Shown one piece after another: positions 8,338 to 22,170 of a DNA stretch of 64,000 nucleotides; the stretch's first letter is position 1; each line of letters opens with the position of its first letter. The notes below the pieces were generated by a model, which was not told where the DNA came from, did no database searches, and saw nothing but the letters and a program-made list of their open reading frames with translations. This stretch comes from CAWIUB01 sp963839175 (GTDB taxonomy: Bacteria; Actinomycetota; Actinomycetes; Mycobacteriales; Jatrophihabitantaceae): NCBI GenBank assembly GCA_963839175.1, contig CAWIUB010000002.1:62001-126000 (forward strand). Direction: 5' to 3'. Both the position numbers and the translations under genes were made by a program.

Positions 8338-9194
8338 GGACGGGTGACCAGGCGGAGGGCGTGCGCTGCCGTGCGCGGCCGGGACGGGACGACGGGGCGT
8401 GCTAGTACCTCGCAATTCGCGCGGTGCAACGCGTCGGCAGTGGCGAGCCCGCCAGCGAGGTATCCGGCAACCGCCACCCGCGCCCAACCACGCAGCCGGC
8501 GCACCAGTGGCCGGCCGGCATCCAACATGGCGAGCGCGCGGTCGACCTGGATGCGGATCGCGGTTCGCAGCGCAGGCGAGGTGACCGTCGACGTCAGATC
8601 GCCGTCGCGGATCGCGCCCAGATCTACCTGCGGCAGGTACACCCGGCCGGCTCTGGCGTCCTCACCGACGTCCTGGCAATGCTCGAGCACCTGTAGCGCG
8701 TTGCAGACCACGTCGGAGTCGGCCACGTTCTGCTGGGTCGCCGCCCCGGCGACCTGCAGCACCAGGCGGCCAACCGGGCTGGCCGAGTAACGGCAGTAGC
8801 CGAGTAGGTCGTCGAACGTCTGGTAGGTGTGCACCGTCTGGTCCAGCCGGTTGGCCTCGATCAGGTCCAGGAAGGGCTCGAGGGGTGCTCTGCACTCCTC
8901 GACCAGCGGGCGCAGCGCGGCGACGACAGGCAGCCGCGGGGTGCCCGTCTCCAGCGTCCGAACGTCTGCCTCGACCGCGTCCAGCAGGGCGAGCCGGTCA
9001 CCGGATGCCTCGTCGCCGACGTCGTCGACGAACCGCGCGTACGCGTACACACGCATCAGGTGGGTTCGGGGTCGCCGCGGCAGAGGGCGCAACGCGACCG
9101 GAAAGTTCTCCGATCTGGCCTGGCCCGGGGCTAGCGCCGCGATGCGGGCAAGCACGTGCGTCCGGTCGCTCGCCGACACCTCTAGCTCCCCCAT
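8334..9194 (-). CDS. hpnC: Hydroxysqualene synthase HpnC
   Basis: A 286-residue paralogue of HpnD that converts presqualene diphosphate to hydroxysqualene. The first motif is RFVDDVGDEA near residue 50 and the second is EHCQDVGEDARAGRVYLP. The start chosen is ATG 9194 because GGAG lies 9 bases upstream of it and a good -10 box lies just above; an in-frame ATG at 9239 would fall inside the promoter region. It is the first gene of the leftward operon hpnC-hpnD-hpnE-prenyl synthase-shc-hpnG/ispH-hpnH, and the following gene overlaps it by four bases. Confidence 0.9.
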   Translation of the reverse strand: MGELEVSASDRTHVLARIAALAPGQARSENFPVALRPLPRRPRTHLMRVYAYARFVDDVGDEASGDRLALLDAVEADVRTLETGTPRLPVVAALRPLVEECRAPLEPFLDLIEANRLDQTVHTYQTFDDLLGYCRYSASPVGRLVLQVAGAATQQNVADSDVVCNALQVLEHCQDVGEDARAGRVYLPQVDLGAIRDGDLTSTVTSPALRTAIRIQVDRALAMLDAGRPLVRRLRGWARVAVAGYLAGGLATADALHRANCEVLARPVVPSRPRTAAHALRLVTRP

Positions 9195-9212
9195 CGATAG
9201 CTCCAACCCCAC

Positions 9213-9271
9213 CGCGCCAACCCTATTCCCGGGGTTCATCCCGGTTTCGGCCGCCGCCTATTGTGTGCACG
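9213..9271. promoter_or_regulatory. Divergent promoter region hpnC / hpnO
   Basis: Between the two divergent hopanoid units there are 77 bases. Leftward, TAGGGT (complement of 9220-9225) is a plausible -10 placing the transcript start near 9213 and leaving a short leader with GGAG for hpnC. Rightward, TATTGT at 9258-9263 is a plausible -10 with a weak TTCATC -35 at 9235-9240 (17-bp spacer); it places the transcript start on or next to the GTG of hpnO at 9271, which would make that mRNA leaderless. Read by eye only. Confidence 0.45.
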
Positions 9272-10671
9272 TGACGAGAGCCGAGGCGCCAGCGGGCGGC
9301 GAGTTCGACCTGGGTGCGTTGCTCGCCCAGCGCGGCGGGGAGCGATACGACCTGCAGCGCCGATACGTGAACCCACAGCTGTCGCGCATGTTGAACACCA
9401 TCGGGTTCGACAAGGTCTACACCCGGGCTGCTGGGGCGTATCTCTACGACGCCGAGGGCGTCGAGTACCTGGACATGCTGGCCGGTTTCGGGGTCTTTGC
9501 CCTCGGCCGGCACCACCCGGTCGTCCGGCAAGCGATCCACCGCGTCATCGACGCCGATCTCGCTGATCTCACGCAGTTCGACGCCCCACCGCTCGCCGGG
9601 CTGCTGGCCGAGAAGCTGCTTGCCACCACGCCGCATCTCGACCGCGTCTACTTCGGCAACAGCGGCACCGAGGCGGTCGAGGCGGCGCTCAAGTTCGCCC
9701 GTTTCGCCACCGGACGCAGGCGGATCATCTACTGCGACCACGCCTTCCACGGGCTTACCGTTGGGTCGCTGTCGGTGAACGGAGCTAAGGAGTTCCGCAA
9801 GGGCTTCGACCCATTGCTGCCTGACACGATGATCCCGTTCGGCGACCTGCCCGCCCTGGAACGTGAGCTGCGCAAGGGTGACGTCGCCGGATTCCTGATC
9901 GAGCCGATTCAAGGCAAGGGCGTTGCCGTCTCACCGCCAGGATTCCTGCCTGCGGCCGCCGACCTGCTGCGCTCCCACAAGGCGTTGCTGATCGTCGACG
10001 AGGTGCAATGCGGGCTGGGCCGGAGTGGCGACATGTACGCATACGAGCACGAGGGGGTGCAGCCAGACATCGTGGCGCTCGCCAAGGCGCTGTCCGGCGG
10101 CTACGTGCCGGTCGGGGCCACGATCGCGCACGACTGGATCTTCCAGAAGGTCTACTCGTCCATGGACCGGGTCTTGGTACACGACTCGACGTTCGGCTCG
10201 AACGCGCAGGCGATGGCGACGGGCTTGGCCACCCTGCACGTGTTCGACGCCGAGAACATCGTCGCCAACGCCCGCAAGGTCGGCGACCTGCTGCAATCGC
10301 GGCTGGCCGAACTCGTCGACCGCTACGAGTTGCTGGCCGACGTCCGCGGGCGTGGACTGATGATCGGCGTCGAGTTCGGCCGACCGTCGTCCTGGAAGCT
10401 GCGCGCGTCGTGGACCGCGCTGCAGACCGCCCGCAAGGGCTTGTTCGCCCAGCTGATCGTGCACTCGCTGTTCCACAAGCACCGGATCCTGACGCAGGTG
10501 TCCGGCGACCATCTGGAAGTGATCAAGCTGATCCCGCCGCTGAACATCGGGGAAGCCGAGGTGGATCGATTCGTCATGGCATTCACCGCCGTCATGGACG
10601 AGGCGCACGCGGGCAACTCGATGATGTGGGACTTCGGCAAGACGCTGATCACCCAGGCCCGCGGTCGCTGA
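9271..10671 (+). CDS. hpnO: Hopanoid aminotransferase HpnO
   Basis: A 466-residue class III, PLP-dependent aminotransferase. The PLP lysine is in ALAKALSGGYVPVGA, preceded by DEVQCGLGRSGDMYAYEH, and the phosphate-binding FGNSGTEAVEAALK is near residue 130. In hopanoid loci this family makes 35-aminobacteriohopanetriol from the C35 aldehyde intermediate. The frame is open upstream over hpnC, so the start was chosen at GTG 9271 (GTG 9265 is an alternative) from family length and the promoter position; no Shine-Dalgarno sequence fits, in line with a leaderless message. It diverges from hpnC and is followed after 2 bases by the hydrolase gene. Confidence 0.88.
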   Translation: MTRAEAPAGGEFDLGALLAQRGGERYDLQRRYVNPQLSRMLNTIGFDKVYTRAAGAYLYDAEGVEYLDMLAGFGVFALGRHHPVVRQAIHRVIDADLADLTQFDAPPLAGLLAEKLLATTPHLDRVYFGNSGTEAVEAALKFARFATGRRRIIYCDHAFHGLTVGSLSVNGAKEFRKGFDPLLPDTMIPFGDLPALERELRKGDVAGFLIEPIQGKGVAVSPPGFLPAAADLLRSHKALLIVDEVQCGLGRSGDMYAYEHEGVQPDIVALAKALSGGYVPVGATIAHDWIFQKVYSSMDRVLVHDSTFGSNAQAMATGLATLHVFDAENIVANARKVGDLLQSRLAELVDRYELLADVRGRGLMIGVEFGRPSSWKLRASWTALQTARKGLFAQLIVHSLFHKHRILTQVSGDHLEVIKLIPPLNIGEAEVDRFVMAFTAVMDEAHAGNSMMWDFGKTLITQARGR

Positions 10672-10673
10672 CC

Positions 10674-11414
10674 GTGCCCGCTGGATGGATCGAGCTAGCC
10701 GTCCCGGACGAGCGACCCATGTCGGCCTACGTCTCCCGTCCAGATTCGGTAGAGACAGCCGCGATCGTCGTCTGCCATGAGCTGTTCGCGGTAACCGGCG
10801 ACATCCGCGGCGCGGCCGACCGGCTGGCCGCGCAGGGGTATCTGGCGGTCGCGCCGCAGTTCTACCACCGTTGGGCTGGCCCCCGCGTGGAGCTTCCGCG
10901 TGACGACGAGGGCCGCGCTGCGGGGTTCGGCTACCTCTACAAAGTAACTCGCGACACCGCGTTGGCCGATATGCGCGCGGTCCTCGACCACCTGGGTGAC
11001 CGACCGGCTGGGGTTCTCGGCTTCAGCGCCGGGGGCCACCTGGCTTACCTCGCGGCGACCCAGCTGCCGATCAGGGCGACTGCCGTGCTCTACGGCGGCT
11101 GGCTGCCCAGCACCGACATCCCGCTGAGCCAGCCGTCGCCCACGCTCGAGCTGACGCCCGGCATCGCCGAGCATGACGGGGCATTGCTGTATCTGGTCGG
11201 CGGCCGCGATTCGCTGATCCCGCAGCCCGCCCGCGAGCAGATCCGCTCGGCGTTGGCCGACGCAGGAGTGCGGCACGACCTAGTCGTCTATCCCACCGCC
11301 GAGCACGCGTTCTTCTGGGAGGGAACGGCGAGCTACGACGCCGCGGCCACCCAGGCCGCATGGGGCCGGCTATTCGAGTTCTTCGACCACGAACTCTTCG
11401 ACCACGAGCTCTGA
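10674..11414 (+). CDS. Dienelactone hydrolase family protein
   Basis: A 246-residue alpha/beta hydrolase starting at GTG 10674, two bases after the hpnO stop, so the two genes are probably one transcript. The nucleophile elbow is GFSAGGH, the acid is in GGRDSLIP and the histidine in AEHAFFW. Classical dienelactone hydrolases have cysteine at the nucleophile; here it is serine, so a different ester or lactone substrate is likely. The C-terminus ends in a short duplicated FDHEL-FDHEL. Location beside hpnO hints at a link with hopanoid metabolism, but this is only context. Confidence 0.8.
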   Translation: MPAGWIELAVPDERPMSAYVSRPDSVETAAIVVCHELFAVTGDIRGAADRLAAQGYLAVAPQFYHRWAGPRVELPRDDEGRAAGFGYLYKVTRDTALADMRAVLDHLGDRPAGVLGFSAGGHLAYLAATQLPIRATAVLYGGWLPSTDIPLSQPSPTLELTPGIAEHDGALLYLVGGRDSLIPQPAREQIRSALADAGVRHDLVVYPTAEHAFFWEGTASYDAAATQAAWGRLFEFFDHELFDHEL

Positions 11415-11434
11415 GCACGCCCCGTCGTCGCAAG

Positions 11435-11478
11435 TTGTTCGACCCCCGGCATGCCCGGGCTCCCCGAGGGTCGAACAA
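11435..11478. repeat. 44-bp palindromic element, copy 1
   Basis: Arms TTGTTCGACCC and GGGTCGAACAA enclose a GC-rich centre. One of five copies in the window of exactly the same length (others at 11508, 12678, 12750, 16764). It lies 20 bases after the hydrolase stop codon and can form a stem on either strand, so it could act as a terminator for that gene. Confidence 0.8.
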
Positions 11479-11507
11479 GTCGGGTGACTGCGGTCACCCA
11501 CCACGAC

Positions 11508-11551
11508 TTGTTCGACCCCCGACGTGCCATAGGCCGCCCGTGGTCGAACAA
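11508..11551. repeat. 44-bp palindromic element, copy 2
   Basis: Second copy of the 44-bp family, with TTGTTCGACC and GGTCGAACAA arms, 29 bases after copy 1 and in the same orientation. The centres of the two copies differ, so they are diverged members rather than a recent duplication. Confidence 0.8.
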
Positions 11552-11659
11552 CCTTGCGAGGCAAGACGGCCGCCCGCGAGTTGTCCACAGCTGCGACGCG
11601 TATCCACAGCGTCGCAAAGGCCGTTGCGACGGCTCGGCGGCGGCAGGAGTGTGGTTGCC

Positions 11660-12627
11660 ATGACCGCACCGGCTCGCGCTGTACGTCCCCCTGCGGCCGC
11701 TGGTGACCGTCTGCTCGCCGTGCCTGACGAGCTCGCCGAGCAGGTCGAGCGCCAACACGGCGTCCTGACCAGGCGGCAGCTGGATCGCGCCGGCTTCGAC
11801 AAGGAACGGATACATGCCGCAATCGAGGCTCGGCGGTGGCAGTGCTTTGGACGCCGGGTGGTCGTCCTGCACAACGCCGCGTTGACAGCGATGCAACGGG
11901 ATTGGGTTGCCGTGCTGCTACCGGGCAAGCCAGCCGCTTTGGCGGGCCTCAGCGCCTTGGCGTCCTGGGGCATGACCGGCTTCGCGCCCGATCGCGTGCA
12001 CGTCGTCGTCGCGCGCGACTCCAATGCAGGTTGGCCACCGTGGGTGAAGGTGCACAATTCACGCCGGTTCTCCCCGTGCGACATCGACAACGCCTCGATC
12101 GCACGTACCACCGTCGACCGATCGGCCATCGACGCTGCCGCTTGGTCTACTCGGCCGCGTCGAGCATGCGCAGTGCTCTGCGCAGCGGTCCAGCAGCGAC
12201 TCACGACGGCCCATCGTCTGGAGGCTGCGCTACGTGGGGCAGGATCCGTACGCCACGTCCAGTTGCTACGGGAGCCTGCTCGGCGATATCGGTGGCGGCG
12301 GTCATACGCTCGGCGAAATCGATCTCGGTCCACTGGCTCGTCGCGCGGGGGCTGCCACAGCCGCGCCATCAGACGCTTCGCCGAGAGCCAGGCGGCAAAA
12401 TGCGGTACATCGATGTTGAGGTCGACCTGCCCGACGGGACAGTGCTGGCGATCGAGGTCGACGGAAGCGTTCATCGAGAGCCGATCACCTGGTGGGATGA
12501 CATGTCCCGGCAGAACGAGGTGGTCATCGCCGGCCAGCCGATGCTGCGGTTTCCGTCGATGATGATGCGCATCTGTCCGGACCGGGTGGTATCCGACCTG
12601 CGACGCATTCGGCTCGCCCATTCCTGA
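11660..12627 (+). pseudogene. DUF559/AbiEi-domain type protein, frameshifted
   Basis: A gene starts at ATG 11660 with GGCAGGAG 10 bases upstream. Its N-terminus resembles the AbiEi-like antitoxin domain (TRRQLDRAGF, AIEARRW) and the C-terminus is the DUF559 endonuclease-like fold (YIDVEVDLPDG, AIEVDGSVH). The similarity passes through three frames: frame of the start to about 12255, another to about 12340 (LLGDIGGGGHTLGEIDL), and a third from there to the stop at 12627. Two indels are needed, so the product is broken. Intact relatives are about 300 residues and common in actinomycetes, often as orphan proteins of unknown function. It lies between two pairs of the 44-bp palindromes. Confidence 0.72.
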
Positions 12628-12677
12628 CTTGTCGCGTGGCGAATCGCGGCCGACGACCGCCCAACCCCTTTGGTGAC

Positions 12678-12721
12678 TTGTTCGACCCAGGGCGCGCCGG
12701 AGCACGCCGACGGTCGAACAG
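12678..12721. repeat. 44-bp palindromic element, copy 3
   Basis: Third member, with arms TTGTTCGACC and GGTCGAACAG (last base differs). It lies 50 bases after the end of the DUF559 pseudogene and about 100 bases beyond the rpoC stop. Confidence 0.75.
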
Positions 12722-12749
12722 GACGGATTGGTCAGCGGCCGCCCCGAAC

Positions 12750-12793
12750 GCGTTCGACCCCCAGCATGCAAGAGCACGCCGGGGGTCGAACAA
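12750..12793. repeat. 44-bp palindromic element, copy 4
   Basis: Fourth member, with GTTCGACCCCC and GGGGGTCGAAC arms. It lies 25 bases beyond the rpoC stop codon, where a terminator of the rpoBC transcript is expected. The arms give a stem of at least 12 pairs. Confidence 0.78.
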
Positions 12794-12817
12794 CTCCGGA
12801 AGGGAGGCCAGGAAGCC

Positions 12818-16726
<3,909 letters not shown>

Positions 16727-16763
16727 GATTCCTACTTCCCTCAATCACACTGGCTTGTTCGAG

Positions 16764-16807
16764 TTGTTCGACCCCCGGCGCGTCCAGGCACGCGGTAAGT
16801 CGAACAA
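16764..16807. repeat. 44-bp palindromic element, copy 5, between rpoB and rpoC
   Basis: Fifth member, with arms TTGTTCGAC and GTCGAACAA, lying in the 90-base gap between the rpoB stop (16817) and the rpoC start (16726). A half-arm, TTGTTCGAG, precedes it directly. Placement inside an essential operon shows that it is tolerated in the transcript and does not stop transcription completely. Confidence 0.8.
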
Positions 16808-16816
16808 CTCTGCATG

Positions 16817-20254
<3,438 letters not shown>

Positions 20255-20386
20255 GACTCGTCCTTCCAAGGACACGGTGTGCACAGTGCGGGCGGCGCGC
20301 CTCTAGCAACCCTTCGTGACGTCAGCGGGCATGACGAAATGGGCCCTTGACGGGCCGCAGGGTGTCAGAACGCAGCGCAACACCCG

Positions 20387-20415
20387 AGAGTAACGCATGA
20401 GGGCAAGACAAGCAA
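20387..20415 (-). promoter_or_regulatory. Candidate rpoB promoter
   Basis: On the minus strand, TTGCTT (20410-20415) and TACTCT (20387-20392) are separated by exactly 17 bases and point to rpoB. The start of transcription would be near 20380, leaving a leader of about 125 bases. Both boxes match the primary sigma factor consensus moderately well. Confidence 0.5.
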
Positions 20416-20750
20416 GCCTCACCGTCCAGGGGCTTTCGCCAGCCGCTCGAGACCCTGGCCGTTCTATCCGGCTCCTGTATTCGCCGATCCTGTATGCGCC
20501 GTCCTCGCGTCGGAACTCTCGGTACGTCGGAAACTGTCCCTCGCAAAGTCGCCGTCGTCAAGCACCTTCGTTGACCAAGTGTCGCCGGCCCTGATCGGTT
20601 CCGTTCAGCCGATATGTACGACTTGACCAAGGTTACTGGTGGATCTTGAGGTCCGTCGCGACGCATCGGTCAACGTCAGCCTCAAGGTCCAGGCTGGGCG
20701 ATCCGCCGCGACCACAACGGGCCGCAGCCGCGCTGATGCAGCTTCCGGCA

Positions 20751-20770
20751 ATCGCGCCCTCCGGCGCGAT
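20751..20770 (-). terminator. Hairpin after rplL (attenuator-like)
   Basis: A perfect 8-bp stem, ATCGCGCC with GGCGCGAT, and a 4-base loop start 10 bases after the rplL stop. No T-run follows, which is common for GC-rich actinomycete terminators. It probably lowers read-through from rplJL into rpoBC. Confidence 0.55.
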
Positions 20771-20779
20771 CGAGTCGCG

Positions 20780-21169
20780 CTACTTGACCGTGACGGTGGC
20801 GCCAGCGCCCTCGAGGGCCGCCTTGGCCTTGTCGGCGGCCTCCTTGTTGACCTTCTCCAGGACCGTCTTCGGCGCGCCGTCGACCAAATCCTTGGCCTCC
20901 TTGAGGCCGAGGCTGGTGAGGGTACGAACCTCCTTGATGACCTGGATCTTCTTCTCGCCTGCGGCCTCGAGGATGATGTCGAACTCGTCCTTCTCCTCGA
21001 CGACTTCGGCCGGTGCGGCGGGGCCCGCAGGACCCTGCGCGGCGACCGCGACCGGGGCGGCTGCGGTGACGTCGAAGGTGTCCTCGAACTGCTTCACGAA
21101 GTCGGAGAGCTCGAGCAGCGTCATCTCCTTGAACGCGTCGAGCAGCTCGTCGGTGCTGAGCTTCGCCAT
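20780..21169 (-). CDS. rplL: 50S ribosomal protein L7/L12
   Basis: A 129-residue stalk protein. The N-terminal dimerisation helix (STDELLDAFKEMTLLELSDF in part), an Ala/Pro-rich hinge and the C-terminal domain with KEVRTLTSLGLKEAKDLVDG are all present; these contact elongation factors. Start is ATG 21169 with a GGAAGGA-type site upstream. It follows rplJ as in all bacteria, and both are probably controlled by the L10 leader. Confidence 0.96.
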   Translation of the reverse strand: MAKLSTDELLDAFKEMTLLELSDFVKQFEDTFDVTAAAPVAVAAQGPAGPAAPAEVVEEKDEFDIILEAAGEKKIQVIKEVRTLTSLGLKEAKDLVDGAPKTVLEKVNKEAADKAKAALEGAGATVTVK

Positions 21170-21248
21170 GATGTGGCGTCCTTCCTGTTCCTGTCTCGCC
21201 GGTTGAGCCGGTGAGGTGATGGGTTGCTACTCCGCCGGCTCGGCGGGA

Positions 21249-21427
21249 GTTTCGGTGGCTGCCTCGGCAACAGTCTCAGCAGCGGGGGTTTCGGTGGCTG
21301 CCTCAGCGATGGCGTCCGCAGCGGGAGCTTCGGTGGCTGCCTCAGCGATGGCGTCCGCAGCGGGAGCCTTCGGTGGCAACCTCGGCGATGGCGTCCGCAG
21401 CGGGAGCCTCGGCGATGGCCTCGGCTG
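21249..21427. repeat. 39-bp direct repeats encoding an Ala/Glu tail
   Basis: About four and a half imperfect units of 39 bases encode APAADAIAEAATE-like 13-residue units. The unit nearest the body of rplJ carries one extra C (GCCTTCGG where the others have GCTTCGG) and so is 40 bases long. This shifts the frame and ends L10 early at 21342. Confidence 0.8.
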
Positions 21428-21938
21428 CAGGTTTCTTCTCCTCCAGGGCTTTGGCCAGACGGGCGAACTGGGAGAGCGGGGCCTGGAACAGCCCAGCCGC
21501 GCGAGTCGGCAGCGCCTTGAGCGCTCCGGCCAGCTTTGCCAGCAGCACCTCGCGGGACTCCAGATCGGCGATCCTGCCGATCTCGGCCGCACTGAGCTGC
21601 CTGCCCTCGAACACGCCGCCCTTGATGACGAGCAGCGGGTTCGTCCTGGCGAAATCGCGCAACCCCTTTGCCGCGACGACCGGGTCGCCGCTGACGAAGG
21701 CGATCGCGGTAGGGCCGACAAGCAGGCTGTCGTCGATCGTCAGCCCCGCATCGGCCGCGGCACGCTTGGTCAGGGTGTTCTTGACGATCGCGTAGCTCGC
21801 GTCGGTGCCAAGCGAGCGACGCAGGTCGGTGACCTGCTTGACTGTCAGCCCGCGGTACGCGGTTATGAGCGCGGCGGACGAACTGGTGAACTGCTCGGCG
21901 ATCTCGGCGACGGCGCGTACCTTCTCGGTATTCGGCAT
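21342..21938 (-). CDS. rplJ: 50S ribosomal protein L10
   Basis: As read, 198 residues. The conserved body runs from MPNTEKVRAV to about residue 175 and includes ITAYRGLTVKQVTDLRR and the C-terminal helix that carries L7/L12 (GLFQAPLSQFARLAKAL). Start is ATG 21938 with GGAGGA six bases upstream. The end is odd: in a 39-bp repeat array one extra C shifts the frame to GSRCGRHR and a stop. Without that C the frame would run to TAG at 21227 with about 38 more residues of Ala/Glu-rich repeats. The conserved part is unaffected, so the protein should work. A sequencing error or true slippage are both possible. Confidence 0.9.
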   Translation of the reverse strand: MPNTEKVRAVAEIAEQFTSSSAALITAYRGLTVKQVTDLRRSLGTDASYAIVKNTLTKRAAADAGLTIDDSLLVGPTAIAFVSGDPVVAAKGLRDFARTNPLLVIKGGVFEGRQLSAAEIGRIADLESREVLLAKLAGALKALPTRAAGLFQAPLSQFARLAKALEEKKPAAEAIAEAPAADAIAEVATEGSRCGRHR

Positions 21939-21944
21939 GCTTCC

Positions 21945-22118
21945 TCCTCTCGGCGTGTCTCGGGCTGGCCCGTGGACGCATCCGCACACGAGAAACGCCC
22001 CGGCGCAGGGCGCACGGGGCGGCATGGCAAGCCGAACCGTCCAACCTGCGCGGGCCGCTCCGGCGCTCCGGAGGCGTTCAGCCGTGTGCGCGCACACGGC
22101 GACCAGCGGTCTTCGGTG
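21945..22118 (-). promoter_or_regulatory. L10 leader (autogenous control of rplJL)
   Basis: The 170 bases upstream of rplJ have the arrangement of an actinobacterial L10 leader: AGACCGCTGGT near the 5' side, a strong hairpin (CCGTGTGCG with CGCACACGG) , a GCAGGTTGG segment, and then GCCCCG...CGGGGC (21997-22020) followed by GTTTCTC as terminator-like stem. L10 binding here would repress translation or transcription of rplJL. Call made by eye from order and motifs, without covariance search. Confidence 0.6.
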
Positions 22119-22170
22119 GAACTGCCGTCGAGGATACGTGCTGGTGCCGAGGCCGCCAAATTCCAGGCGG

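Larger units (their letters stand above)
20255..20779 (-). other. rplL-rpoB intergenic leader
   Basis: About 525 bases without a gene that I can support. Reading leftward it holds an early hairpin after rplL, a good sigma-70-type promoter, and then about 130 bases of 5' untranslated sequence before rpoB. Long rplL-rpoB spacers with attenuation and a secondary promoter are usual. Confidence 0.6.

Noticed and set aside
11435..11551. SOS (LexA) boxes in the GTTCGA/TCGAAC arms
   Set aside because: The known actinobacterial LexA box has the two halves in the other order with a 4-base spacer; here the halves are inverted outward and 26 bases apart.
20322..20666. Leftward 114-residue frame in the rplL-rpoB spacer
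   Set aside because: It covers the probable rpoB promoter, has no ribosome-binding site and no family resemblance.
21249..21427. CRISPR-like array of 39-bp units
   Set aside because: The units are directly adjacent without unique spacers and code for the Ala/Glu tail of L10.
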